A program made the position numbers and the translations under genes. A stretch of 64,000 nt of DNA from Chitinophaga sp. S165 (GTDB taxonomy: Bacteria > Bacteroidota > Bacteroidia > Chitinophagales > Chitinophagaceae), in contig NZ_QGTG01000015.1 of the NCBI RefSeq assembly GCF_003182155.1, forward strand, positions 1 through 64,000. The letters are read 5' to 3'. Under the pieces are notes generated by a model. It was given only the letters and a program-made list of their open reading frames with translations, was not told where the DNA came from and ran no database searches. This document shows, piece after piece, positions 8,354-16,952 of the stretch (positions are counted from its first letter, which is position 1; every line of letters starts with the position of its first letter).

Positions 8354-10483
8354 TTAATAAGACAACAATTCTTTCATTGCTGCGGCTACCTTTTCAGGAT
8401 TTGGTAACATCGCATTTTCCAAGATTGTATTGATCGGAACTGCCGGCAGATCCAGCGCTCCCAGTGTAAACACCGGGGCATCGAGCGATTTAAAACATGT
8501 ACGTTGAATACGGCCTGCCAGTGCTTCAGCAAATGAATTGTTCAATTGCTCTTCTGTTAAGACAAGCACTTTACCATGTTTCTTAACAGTTGTAAAGATC
8601 AATTCTTCATCAAGCGGAAACAGTGTACGCATATCGATGATCTCTACCTGACCTGGAAAATTTGCGGCTGCGGCTTGTGCCCAGTATACGCCCATACCGT
8701 AAGTAATAATGCAGAGCGTATCTCCTTTTTTCACATCACGGGGATGGGCTTGTTGAACGATCCTTCCTTTGCCTAGCGGTATCACATAGTCCGCGTCCGG
8801 TTCTACGGTAATAGCGGCCTGAGTGCCTGGCACTTTACTCCAGTAAAGACCTTTGTGCTCGAGCATCACTACGGGATTGGGATCAAGGAAGGCTGCCTTC
8901 ATCAAGCCTTTCATGTCAGCGGCATTAGAAGGATATACTACTTTGATGCCTTTGATGGTGAGCAGGGTGGATTCCACGCTACCGGAATGGTAAGGACCAC
9001 CACCACCGTATGCGCCAATAGGGACGCGTACGAGTGTCTGCACGGGGAACTTTCCATTACTCAGGTAACAGGATTTGGAGATCTCGGTCACCAGCTGGTT
9101 GAAGCCGGGATAAATGTAGTCAGCAAACTGGATCTCTACTATGGGCTTAACACCCACAGCTGAAAGGCCGGCGGTCGAACCAACGATATAGGCTTCCTGG
9201 ATGGCAGTGTTGTACACCCGGTTATCGCCAAACTTTTCTGCCAGCGTAGCTGCTTCCCGGAATACGCCTCCGAGCCTGCGACCTACGTCCTGACCAAAAA
9301 AGATAGCTTCGGGGAACTGTTGAAGGATCTCCTCTACCGCGTGCAGGGCGGCATCTACCATCATGACCTTATTACCGTTGGATGGGAACCTGTTACCTTT
9401 TTCAGTGGTAACAGCTGCCGGAGCAAAAACATGATCTCCTACTGAAGATGCAGCAGGTTCAAATGCTTCTTTTGCCCGGTCGAATTCGAGACTGATATAT
9501 TTTGGGGTGTCTGACTCTATTCCTGACAGATCTTTCTCCAATACTCCTATCTCCAGTAACCGCTGACGTAACAGTGGTATTGGATCTTTTTCGGCATGCA
9601 GCGCCAGATCTTCTTCCGTGCGGTACCATTCCTTCCGCACGCCAGAGGTATGATGTCCTAACAAAGGCACACAGGCATGTACAAGGATCGGCTTGCGTTC
9701 CTGCCGTACATAACTGATAGCCGCTCCCATTGCATTGAAACACTCCTCGAAATTGCTACCATCTACACGCATGCGTTCCATGCCCTTAAAGCCGGCCGCA
9801 TACTCATAAGCGTCCATTACCCGGGTTTCGGCAGAACTGGCTGAAATACCCCATTCATTGTCCTGTACAAGGTATATAATGGGTAGTTCCCATAATACAG
9901 CACTCTGCCAGGCCTCACTCACTTCTCCTTCCGTTACGCTGCCATCGCCGAGGGAACAAAGCACTACGGGCGCTTCCCCGTTCGGGCCTGTTCTCAAAGA
10001 AGCAGCGCCTATTTTTTCCAGATACCGGACACCTTGCGCCATGCCAGTGGCAGGGATCACCTGCATGCCGGTAGCACTGCTCTGATGCGGAATGACCGGC
10101 TTCTCTTCGTCCAGGCTGCTCGGGTGACTGTAATAAGAGCGTCCGCCGGAAGCGGTATCATCTCTTTTAGCCAACAATTGCAGCATCAGTTCATAAGGCG
10201 TGAATCCCATGGCCAGCAGCATGCTGTCATCCCTGTAATAAGGACTGGCATAATCCCAGGGCTTCAGTTGCATACCGGCTGCTATCTGAATAGCTTCATG
10301 ACCGCGGGAAGTAGAATGTACATATTTACAGATATTGCGGTTAGCTTCGTAGGTGGCCGCCATCTCAGCAGCCTGACGCATGAAGCGGTATGCCTTTAAT
10401 AGTGTTACCTGCTTGCCGGAAGACCGCTCCTTACCGGGAACAGCAGCTTTTAAAGTTGGTACACTTATACTATCTTTAAACAC
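8354..10483 (-). CDS. Alpha-keto acid dehydrogenase E1, fused alpha and beta subunits
   Basis: A thiamine-diphosphate enzyme that decarboxylates a 2-oxo acid (branched-chain type or pyruvate) and passes the acyl group to a lipoyl E2. The alpha half (about 1-340) contains GHEAIQIAAG (61-70) and the ThDP/Mg motif GDGSVTEG (179-186) through N209. The beta half (about 370-709) contains FGQDVG and the transketolase C-terminal fold. Both subunits lie in one 709-residue chain, as in many Bacteroidota. The start codon is GTG; no ATG lies before the conserved part. E2 and E3 genes are not nearby. A MarR regulator is divergently placed 68 bp away. Confidence 0.88.
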   Translation of the reverse strand: MFKDSISVPTLKAAVPGKERSSGKQVTLLKAYRFMRQAAEMAATYEANRNICKYVHSTSRGHEAIQIAAGMQLKPWDYASPYYRDDSMLLAMGFTPYELMLQLLAKRDDTASGGRSYYSHPSSLDEEKPVIPHQSSATGMQVIPATGMAQGVRYLEKIGAASLRTGPNGEAPVVLCSLGDGSVTEGEVSEAWQSAVLWELPIIYLVQDNEWGISASSAETRVMDAYEYAAGFKGMERMRVDGSNFEECFNAMGAAISYVRQERKPILVHACVPLLGHHTSGVRKEWYRTEEDLALHAEKDPIPLLRQRLLEIGVLEKDLSGIESDTPKYISLEFDRAKEAFEPAASSVGDHVFAPAAVTTEKGNRFPSNGNKVMMVDAALHAVEEILQQFPEAIFFGQDVGRRLGGVFREAATLAEKFGDNRVYNTAIQEAYIVGSTAGLSAVGVKPIVEIQFADYIYPGFNQLVTEISKSCYLSNGKFPVQTLVRVPIGAYGGGGPYHSGSVESTLLTIKGIKVVYPSNAADMKGLMKAAFLDPNPVVMLEHKGLYWSKVPGTQAAITVEPDADYVIPLGKGRIVQQAHPRDVKKGDTLCIITYGMGVYWAQAAAANFPGQVEIIDMRTLFPLDEELIFTTVKKHGKVLVLTEEQLNNSFAEALAGRIQRTCFKSLDAPVFTLGALDLPAVPINTILENAMLPNPEKVAAAMKELLSY

Positions 10484-10551
10484 GTAAGATTGTTTTGGTG
10501 GTTAGACTATTTAGTTGCTACTACAACTATTGCTATTGCAAATTAACAAAT

Positions 10552-10986
10552 ATGACTGATACTTTTGTAAGCAATCCGTCTTTTTTTAAGTTGGACGCTA
10601 CCTTAAAAAGGATACGGAATTACTGGCAAAAAACCTTTGACGCCCATAAAAAAGATATTACCGTAGACCAGTGGTTACTTATTGAAAACCTTCACAAGCA
10701 CAAGAAAATTACACACAATGAGCTTGCCAGATTGACTTCAAAAGATATTACCACTGTTTCCCGTATTATTGAATTGCTGGTTAAAAAGGAACTTGTTGTC
10801 AGGGAAGGCTCCCCGCAAGACCGCCGTAAGGTATTCCTTCAGCTGACCACTAAAGGCCATGAAAAATATAAAGAGGTAAGACCCCTGGTATTGGACATGC
10901 GAAAAACGGGATGGACGGGATTAACTGAAGAAGACTATTCCGAACTGACCAGGATACTTGATGTGATCTATAATAATATCCCCTGA
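10552..10986 (+). CDS. MarR-family transcriptional regulator
   Basis: A 144-residue winged-helix DNA-binding protein. The central helix-turn-helix (ITHNELARLTSKDITTVSRIIELLVKKELV) is followed by the MarR wing with the family signature SPQDRRKVFLQLT. An upstream in-frame start at 10495 would add 19 poorly conserved residues, so the ATG at 10552 is preferred. It is divergent from the E1 dehydrogenase gene and may control it; the ligand is unknown. From 10987 to 11171 no complete gene is visible. Confidence 0.85.
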   Translation: MTDTFVSNPSFFKLDATLKRIRNYWQKTFDAHKKDITVDQWLLIENLHKHKKITHNELARLTSKDITTVSRIIELLVKKELVVREGSPQDRRKVFLQLTTKGHEKYKEVRPLVLDMRKTGWTGLTEEDYSELTRILDVIYNNIP

Positions 10987-11171
10987 GAGCTATCACTTTG
11001 AATTGAAGACTACCCGCAGGTCCTGACCATGAAGTAACTATTCGCAAATCTGTCATCGACGTAAACTATCTGCCAGCTTCTTAATTCTCTGATTACATTC
11101 CCCGGATAGTAGTTCTGCCAGCTTATATACTGTACTGCATCATGCGGCAGGGAAACCGTTGCCTGTATAAA

Positions 11172-11218
11172 ATAAAAAAACGCTTAACGCAGGATGTTAC
11201 CTGTTGCGTTAAGCGTTC
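11172..11218 (-). terminator. Terminator of the FAH-family gene
   Basis: On the minus strand a stem GAACGCTTAACGC / GCGTTAAGCGTT is followed by seven T residues, immediately downstream of the stop of the fumarylacetoacetate hydrolase-family gene. Confidence 0.85.
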
Positions 11219-11235
11219 AATATAGATGTCCGTAA

Positions 11236-11847
11236 TTATTTTATCATAAACTCCAGCAGACTGTCGTTTTCAATAAATGCTTCCAGTGTGTCCCCTATCT
11301 CAACTGGGCCCACACCTGCGGGCGTACCAGTGAATACCAGGTCGCCGATATTCAGGGTGAAGAATTTAGAGATGTAGGCGATCAGGAAATCAAAAGAGAA
11401 CAACAGATCTTTTGTATTGCCCTGCTGCATCAGTTCCTTGTTCTTATAGAGGCAGAAATTGATATCTTTCTTGTCCAGCTCCGGTGTAATGGGGATAAAC
11501 TGTCCTACCACTGCAGAGTTGTCAAAAGCCTTTGCTATTTCCCATGGTAACCCTTTCTGCTTTTGTTTATCCTGCAGGTCGCGGGCCGTAAAATCAATAC
11601 CGATGCCTATCTGGTCATAATACTTGTCGGCAAATTTCTCCTGGATATGTTTACCGTTTTTACTGATACGTAATACCAACTCACATTCATAGTGAAGATT
11701 GTCGGTAAATTCAGGATAATAAAACGGATGGTTGTTCTGCAACAATGCATTCTTCGGCTTCATGAAAATCACTGGTTCAGTTGGCACCTCGTTTTTCAGT
11801 TCCTTTGCATGATCAGCGTAATTTCTTCCGACACAAATAATTTTCAT
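11236..11847 (-). CDS. Fumarylacetoacetate hydrolase family protein
   Basis: A 203-residue single-domain member of the FAH family, metal-dependent enzymes that hydrolyse or decarboxylate acylpyruvates and related 2-oxo diacids. Visible are the N-terminal CVGRNYADHAKE, the metal-binding glutamates in HYECELVLRI, the IGIDFTARDLQ segment with the third acidic ligand, and the C-terminal GDLVFTGTPAGVGP loop. The length fits the short YcgM-like group rather than true fumarylacetoacetase. The exact substrate cannot be told. The next gene upstream, pth, is 63 bp away on the same strand. Confidence 0.9.
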   Translation of the reverse strand: MKIICVGRNYADHAKELKNEVPTEPVIFMKPKNALLQNNHPFYYPEFTDNLHYECELVLRISKNGKHIQEKFADKYYDQIGIGIDFTARDLQDKQKQKGLPWEIAKAFDNSAVVGQFIPITPELDKKDINFCLYKNKELMQQGNTKDLLFSFDFLIAYISKFFTLNIGDLVFTGTPAGVGPVEIGDTLEAFIENDSLLEFMIK

Positions 11848-11910
11848 GACAGGTGTTTCTTGGTTTTAAGGTTAAATGAACGGATCATATCTGATTGCGT
11901 AAATTTATTA

Positions 11911-12486
11911 CTAATAAGGATAGACCAAGGTATTAAAGATATTCATGGTACGTGGCAATCCAACTGCGGCAAAACTCTCGATCACTTCCACACATTTCCC
12001 CAACTTTGCCATCACAACAGCCCATTCTTCGTTGTTCCACTTGCCCAACACAAACTCTACCTGCCTGCCTTTGGGAAAGTTATTTCCAATACCAAAGCGC
12101 AAACGTGGATATTGATTAGTACCCAGTAATTCCTGAATACTTTTCAGTCCGTTCTGGCCAGCATCACTGCCGCCTGCACGGAGACGTATTACTTCCAATG
12201 GTAGTGCCAGATCATCTACTAATACCAGTATATTTTCCAGTGGAACTTTTTCCTTGTCCATCCAGTACTTTACAGCCTTACCACTCAGGTTCATGTAAGT
12301 GGTGGGTTTGATGACCACAAAAGTGCGGCCTTTCCATTTCACTTCAGCCACATCAGCCAGCCGGTCAGCCCGATAAGAGCCGCCGTGCTTTTCTACAAAA
12401 GCATCTGCAATGTCGAACCCTATGTTATGGCGTGTATGTTCGTATTCTGTACCTATATTACCTAATCCTACTATCAGGTACTTCAT
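11911..12486 (-). CDS. pth: Peptidyl-tRNA hydrolase
   Basis: Releases tRNA from peptidyl-tRNA that dropped off the ribosome. The 191-residue protein carries the family motifs: LIVGLGNIGTEYEHTRHNIGF with the catalytic histidine, KPTTYMNLSGKAV, VDDLALP, and GSDAGQNGLKSI, where most homologues have GGHNGLKS. It is preceded by rplY, a frequent pairing that also extends to prs upstream, giving a prs-rplY-pth order on the minus strand. A terminator at 12578 separates it from rplY, so it may have its own promoter. Confidence 0.95.
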   Translation of the reverse strand: MKYLIVGLGNIGTEYEHTRHNIGFDIADAFVEKHGGSYRADRLADVAEVKWKGRTFVVIKPTTYMNLSGKAVKYWMDKEKVPLENILVLVDDLALPLEVIRLRAGGSDAGQNGLKSIQELLGTNQYPRLRFGIGNNFPKGRQVEFVLGKWNNEEWAVVMAKLGKCVEVIESFAAVGLPRTMNIFNTLVYPY

Positions 12487-12577
12487 CGGATTACAATTTT
12501 AAAACCAGAGCCTGTATCACGCCCTACCCTGTAAATACATACGAAGGGCAGCAATACGTAATGCAGGGCAAAAATAG

Positions 12578-12616
12578 AAAAAGTCCCGTCCTGGACGAGC
12601 CGGAACGGGACTTTTT
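12578..12616. terminator. Terminator between rplY and pth
   Basis: Stem AAAAAGTCCCGT / ACGGGACTTTTT with a 13-nt loop; T-rich on both strands. It ends the rplY transcript on the minus strand. Confidence 0.8.
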
Positions 12617-12635
12617 GCAAAATATTCTGAAGAAA

Positions 12636-13217
12636 CTATTTCTTTTTAGCGTCCTGAGCTTCTTCCTGACGCAGCTGACGGGTCATTACTACGGAAGCGA
12701 TAGGAATACGCGGAGAGTTCAGGATCTCGATGTTCTCAGCAACAACGTCTTCTACACGGATGTTACCGTTCAGTTCCAGTTTGTCGATGTTTACTTCGAT
12801 ATTCTCACGCAGGTGTTTAGGCAGTGCCTTTACCTTCAGCGCCTTGATCTTTACTACCAGTTTACCACCGGCTTTAACACCTTCGGACTGACCGGTAATT
12901 CTGATTGGCAGGGTAACAGCAACTGGTTTATCTTCTACCAGTTCCAGGAAGTCGATGTGTGCCAGTTCGTCTGTAACAGTGTCAAACTGTTTGTCTTTCA
13001 ATACACATCTGTAAGTCTTAGCACCCAATTTGATTTCAGCCAGCTGAAAATCAGGAGTGTAGATCAGGTTCTTGAAAGATGTAGCCGGAGCTGAAAAGTT
13101 TACGGTTTCCGCACCCCCGTAAATAACACAAGGCACTTGTCCCTCAGAACGTACCTGGCGGGTGGCTTTTTTGCCAAATTCGCTCCTGAGTTGTCCTTCG
13201 ATTGTTATCGATTTCAT
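12636..13217 (-). CDS. rplY: 50S ribosomal protein L25 / general stress protein Ctc
   Basis: Binds 5S rRNA in the large ribosomal subunit. The 193-residue length matches the long CTC form: an N-terminal L25 domain (ITIEGQLRSEFGKKATRQVR, CVIYGG, ...HIDFLELVEDKPVAVTLPI) and a C-terminal beta domain. The tail is charged (EEAQDAKKK). It sits 39 bp downstream of prs on the same strand and is probably cotranscribed with it. Confidence 0.94.
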   Translation of the reverse strand: MKSITIEGQLRSEFGKKATRQVRSEGQVPCVIYGGAETVNFSAPATSFKNLIYTPDFQLAEIKLGAKTYRCVLKDKQFDTVTDELAHIDFLELVEDKPVAVTLPIRITGQSEGVKAGGKLVVKIKALKVKALPKHLRENIEVNIDKLELNGNIRVEDVVAENIEILNSPRIPIASVVMTRQLRQEEAQDAKKK

Positions 13218-13256
13218 TGATTAAACATTTATGGTTGTTATAAATAATGCTTGTTC

Positions 13257-14201
13257 TTACCTCCTGTGACTATGAACGAACAGGTTTGTAATAGACCTGT
13301 TTTCGTGCATATTCCGGATAGCTACTGCGAAGAGGTCGGCTACACTGATCACCTTGATCTTTGAACTCTGCTGTTTCAGCGGCATCGTATCACAGATCAC
13401 CAATTCTTCCAACACTGAGTTTTCGATATTCTCGAAAGCCTTACCACTCAACACAGGGTGTGTACAAAACGCCCGTACACTTCTTGCTCCTTTCTCTTTT
13501 AACAGGTTAGCCGCCTTTGTCAATGTACCTGCCGTGTCGCAGATGTCATCTATCAAAACAATATCCCTGTCCCTTACATCACCTATCACCACCATGGAAG
13601 CGATCTCATTCGCACGTTTACGGTGCTTGTCGCAGATCACCATTTCAGCATTGAAATAGGCCGCTACCTCCCTTACCCTGTTAGTGCTACCCACGTCAGG
13701 GGACGCAAAGGTAAGATTTTCCAGCTTTAAATTCTCAATGTAGGGGATGAAAATTGCGGAACTGTCCAGGTGGTCCACCGGGATATCGAAGAAACCCTGG
13801 ATCTGCGGAGCATGTAAGTCCATGGTTATCACCCTATTGGCACCTGCAGAAGTTAACAGATTAGCTACCAGCTTGGAGGCGATGGCCACCCTGGGTTTGT
13901 CCTTTCTGTCCTGCCTGGCGAAACCAAAATATGGTATCACAGCGGTTATGTAACCTGCGGATGCTCTTTTAGCTGCATCGATCATCATCAATAACTCCAT
14001 GAGATTGTCGGAAGGAGCATTGGTGCTTTGTACCAGGAAAACATAATCGCCACGGATACTTTCCATATAAATTGGCTGGAACTCGCCATCGCTGAACTTC
14101 TGAATGGTCAGCTTACCAAGACCGTTACCGTAACGCTTTGCAATTTTTTCTGCAAGAGCTGTATTACTGTTCCCTGTGAAAATTTTTACTGATGGTTGCA
14201 T
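13257..14201 (-). CDS. prs: Ribose-phosphate pyrophosphokinase
   Basis: Makes PRPP from ribose 5-phosphate and ATP for nucleotide, histidine and tryptophan synthesis. The 314 residues span the family without gaps: KFSDGEF, PYFGFARQDRKDKPR (ATP and catalytic flexible loop region), ITMDLHAPQIQGFF, FASPDVGS, and the PRPP-binding loop VLIDDICDTAGT. It is the first gene of the prs-rplY(-pth) run. The 240-bp gap to divergent radC contains AT-rich promoter DNA and no gene. Confidence 0.96.
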   Translation of the reverse strand: MQPSVKIFTGNSNTALAEKIAKRYGNGLGKLTIQKFSDGEFQPIYMESIRGDYVFLVQSTNAPSDNLMELLMMIDAAKRASAGYITAVIPYFGFARQDRKDKPRVAIASKLVANLLTSAGANRVITMDLHAPQIQGFFDIPVDHLDSSAIFIPYIENLKLENLTFASPDVGSTNRVREVAAYFNAEMVICDKHRKRANEIASMVVIGDVRDRDIVLIDDICDTAGTLTKAANLLKEKGARSVRAFCTHPVLSGKAFENIENSVLEELVICDTMPLKQQSSKIKVISVADLFAVAIRNMHENRSITNLFVHSHRR

Positions 14202-14416
14202 GGATTATAAGAAAGAGGTTGCAAAACTATGCTTTTTGAAGTACGTATTCTGATTTTTTTAGGCATTATGCCTGACAGTAAACGATTCGACTATTTCATC
14301 AATAGATAATGCGGTTATTTACAAGATATTACATTCACAGACTGCGCTGAGTTCCTTATTGGATATGTAATTTAAATTAAAATTGGGGGGAAGTGAAAAA
14401 ATTCGGGAGGAAGGAA

Positions 14417-14441
14417 TATATTTGCTAATATTTTTAGCAAA
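14417..14441 (+). promoter_or_regulatory. radC -7 promoter box overlapped by an inverted repeat
   Basis: TATATTTG (14417-14424) matches the Bacteroidota -7 consensus TAnnTTTG. A perfect 8-bp inverted repeat, TTTGCTAA-TATTT-TTAGCAAA, begins inside this box and ends at the base before the radC ATG. A protein bound here would cover the promoter and start. No good -33 TTTG is visible. Confidence 0.5.
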
Positions 14442-15152
14442 ATGACAGTGATAGTTAATCCACAAAACCACGTTCCGATCAAACATTGGGCTGTCGATGA
14501 CCAGCCACGGGAAAAACTGATCAATAAGGGCTCTGCCGCTTTAAGCAATGCTGAATTATTGGCTATCCTGCTCAATAATGGCCACGGTCAGAAATCTGCC
14601 CTTGACCTTGCCCAGGAAGTATTACGGGCCTCTTCCAATAATCTCAGCGAAATGGGCAAGCTGAATATTCAGCAGCTAAAAGAAATACCAGGCATCGGCA
14701 TTGCAAAGGCTTGTACTATCGTTGCCTCTATGGAGCTTGCACGGCGCAGGCAGGCCGGTTACATGCACGTTAAAAAGACCATCCGCAGCGGCGCCGAAGC
14801 AGCACTTTATTTTAAGCCAATATTAGCTGATTCCAATCATGAGTCATTCCACGTGCTTTACCTCAACAACGCCAGCCGTGTAATACAACATCGCTGCCTT
14901 AGCATAGGCGGGGTAACCGGTACAATTGTAGATGTCAGACTCATTTACCAGGGCGCATTACACCTGGGTGCCACACAAATTTTACTCTGTCACAACCATC
15001 CATCCGGCAATTTACGTCCCAGCAAAGCGGATATCGCCATCACAAAACAAATCCAGCAGGCCGGCCATTTGCTGAATATGACAATGCTAGACCATATCAT
15101 AGTTTCTGAGGCCGGTTATTGCAGTATGGTAGAAGAGCGTTTCATTATATAA
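14442..15152 (+). CDS. radC: RadC family JAB-domain protein
   Basis: A 236-residue RadC homologue. The N-terminal half has a helix-hairpin-helix (LKEIPGIGIAKACTIVASMEL) and the C-terminal half the metal-binding JAB/MPN domain with HNHPSG followed by the expected downstream aspartate. The historic DNA-repair label is not well supported biochemically; the family is often linked to mobile DNA, although this copy lies among core genes. The start follows the TATATTTG box directly. Confidence 0.92.
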   Translation: MTVIVNPQNHVPIKHWAVDDQPREKLINKGSAALSNAELLAILLNNGHGQKSALDLAQEVLRASSNNLSEMGKLNIQQLKEIPGIGIAKACTIVASMELARRRQAGYMHVKKTIRSGAEAALYFKPILADSNHESFHVLYLNNASRVIQHRCLSIGGVTGTIVDVRLIYQGALHLGATQILLCHNHPSGNLRPSKADIAITKQIQQAGHLLNMTMLDHIIVSEAGYCSMVEERFII

Positions 15153-15214
15153 CTTTTGTATATAATCATCTCTTTTTCCTTACATTCGCAATTATTTTAT
15201 TATCAAATAGTAAC

Positions 15215-16198
15215 ATGCTCAAAATAGGAATCTTCGGTGTGGGGCACCTGGGCAAGATACATCTATCCCAATGGGCCACTATGAAAGACGTAGAAATAGT
15301 CGGTTTTTTTGATCCAGGTAATGCAAATGCCGATAGTGTAGCTCAACAGTACCAGATTCCGAGATTCGCCTCCGCGGAAGAATTGATACAAGCATCAGAC
15401 GCGATAGACATCATCGCTCCTACTACACAACACTTCAAATTATGTGAACAGGCTATCCGAAATGGTAAACACATCTTTGTGGAAAAGCCGATGACCAATA
15501 CAATGGAAGAGGCCAAAACACTGGTGAAGCTGGTGGAAGAAGCCAACATCAAATTCCAGGTAGGCCATGTAGAACGCTTTAATCCAGCCTTCCTTGCCCT
15601 CAAAGGACATGAACTGAAACCCATGTTCATTGAAGTGCATCGCCTGGCTGAATTCAATCCCCGCGGTACAGATGTAAGTGTGATCCTCGACCTGATGATC
15701 CATGACATTGATATCATTCTGAGCATCGTACAATCCACCGTCAATCGTATCTCTGCCAGCGGCGTTGCTGTCATGAGCGATACTCCCGACATTGCGAACG
15801 TAAGGATAGAGTTCCATAATGGCTGCGTTGCTAACCTGACCTCCAGCCGCATCTCTCTGAAGAAAATGCGCAAAATGCGCCTCTTTCAGAAAGACGCCTA
15901 TATCGGGATCGACTTCCTCGACAAAAAGACGGAGATCATCAAACTGAAAACTCCGGAAGATGAAGGACTGTTTACCCTGGACATTGATACCAATTCCGGT
16001 AAAAAAACCATCGCTATCGATAATCCGGAGATCAAACAGGTGAACGCTATCCGCATGGAACTGGAACTGTTCCGTGATAGTATCCTCCTGAATAAACCGG
16101 TTCCTGTTAATGCAATAGACGGATTACAGGCAATGGAAGTTGCCCACCAGATCCTGTCAAAAATTAACAAGAGCCTGTCTTCAGACGTAGCTCAATAA
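15215..16198 (+). CDS. Gfo/Idh/MocA family oxidoreductase
   Basis: A 327-residue NAD(P)-dependent sugar-type oxidoreductase. The N-terminal Rossmann motif is IGIFGVGHLGKIH; the catalytic lysine lies in FVEKPMTNTMEEA; the C-terminal domain carries DLMIHDIDIIL. The ATG at 15215 puts the Rossmann fold at the N-terminus; the longer frame overlaps radC and is not conserved-looking. The substrate is unknown. Its stop directly abuts the stop of the convergent ispD gene. Confidence 0.88.
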   Translation: MLKIGIFGVGHLGKIHLSQWATMKDVEIVGFFDPGNANADSVAQQYQIPRFASAEELIQASDAIDIIAPTTQHFKLCEQAIRNGKHIFVEKPMTNTMEEAKTLVKLVEEANIKFQVGHVERFNPAFLALKGHELKPMFIEVHRLAEFNPRGTDVSVILDLMIHDIDIILSIVQSTVNRISASGVAVMSDTPDIANVRIEFHNGCVANLTSSRISLKKMRKMRLFQKDAYIGIDFLDKKTEIIKLKTPEDEGLFTLDIDTNSGKKTIAIDNPEIKQVNAIRMELELFRDSILLNKPVPVNAIDGLQAMEVAHQILSKINKSLSSDVAQ

Positions 16199-16882
16199 TT
16201 ATAAATCCTTTTCTTTCAATAATGCGCTGGCAATTGTCAGATCAAGCGGGCGCGTGATCTTTATATTGGCTTCTTCACCGGGTACCAGGTGTACGCGATG
16301 TCCCTGCCGCTCAACTACTGTCGCTTCATCCGTAAATAACGGATCATAAGGCAGGTCAAATGCAGGCAATAGCCACTCCGACAAAAACGTTTGAGGGGTC
16401 TGTATAATCTTGAACTGTTCGCGGTTTACCGCTTTATTCTCTTCTCCTTCCACCTGCCGTACGCTATCTTTCATATCGATGACAGGAATAGCGCTTCCTT
16501 TTGTCAAAGCCGTTTCATAACAGGTACGGATCAGCGAAGTACTGATCAGCGGACGCACACCATCGTGTACAAACACGACTGAAGGCGTTTTAACTTCCTG
16601 CAAACCATTCTTCACAGAATGAAAACGTGTCTCCCCTCCCTTTATCAGGGTGATCTGACCGTTTCCGTTAAACTCATGCAACCAGGGTTCAACATATCCG
16701 AAATGTACTTCCGGCAATACCAGTACGATCTGCATATCATTGAAAGCACTTGCAAATGCGTTCACCGTATGCCATAATACAGGCTTTCCCGACAGCTCCA
16801 GGAACTGTTTGGGTATTGTGCTTCCCATACGGGAGCCTGAACCGCCGGCTACTATGATCGCTATCTTATTACGTTGTTCCAT
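16199..16882 (-). CDS. ispD: 2-C-methyl-D-erythritol 4-phosphate cytidylyltransferase
   Basis: Third step of the MEP isoprenoid pathway: joins CTP to methylerythritol phosphate. Motifs are VAGGSGSRMGSTIPKQF (nucleotide binding), VFVHDGVRPLIS, QTPQTF and FTDEATVVE. The start at 16882 (MEQRNKIAIIVAGG) matches the family; an upstream ATG at 16915 would overlap a hairpin and add 11 residues. It follows queA on the same strand at a distance of 70 bp. Confidence 0.95.
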   Translation of the reverse strand: MEQRNKIAIIVAGGSGSRMGSTIPKQFLELSGKPVLWHTVNAFASAFNDMQIVLVLPEVHFGYVEPWLHEFNGNGQITLIKGGETRFHSVKNGLQEVKTPSVVFVHDGVRPLISTSLIRTCYETALTKGSAIPVIDMKDSVRQVEGEENKAVNREQFKIIQTPQTFLSEWLLPAFDLPYDPLFTDEATVVERQGHRVHLVPGEEANIKITRPLDLTIASALLKEKDL

Positions 16883-16897
16883 AAATGGCCTTACATG

Positions 16898-16936
16898 AAT
16901 AGTCCTGTCCCGCATGATACGAGACAGGACCTTTTC
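16898..16936. terminator. Hairpin between queA and ispD
   Basis: Stem GTCCTGTC / GACAGGAC with a bulged loop, followed by TTTT only on the plus strand. It sits between two minus-strand genes, so it may attenuate rather than end transcription. Confidence 0.45.
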
Positions 16937-16952
16937 AATAATTCTTTTACGC

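Noticed and set aside
15119..15214. Upstream start for the Gfo/Idh/MocA oxidoreductase
   Set aside because: It overlaps radC and adds 32 residues before the nucleotide-binding fold.
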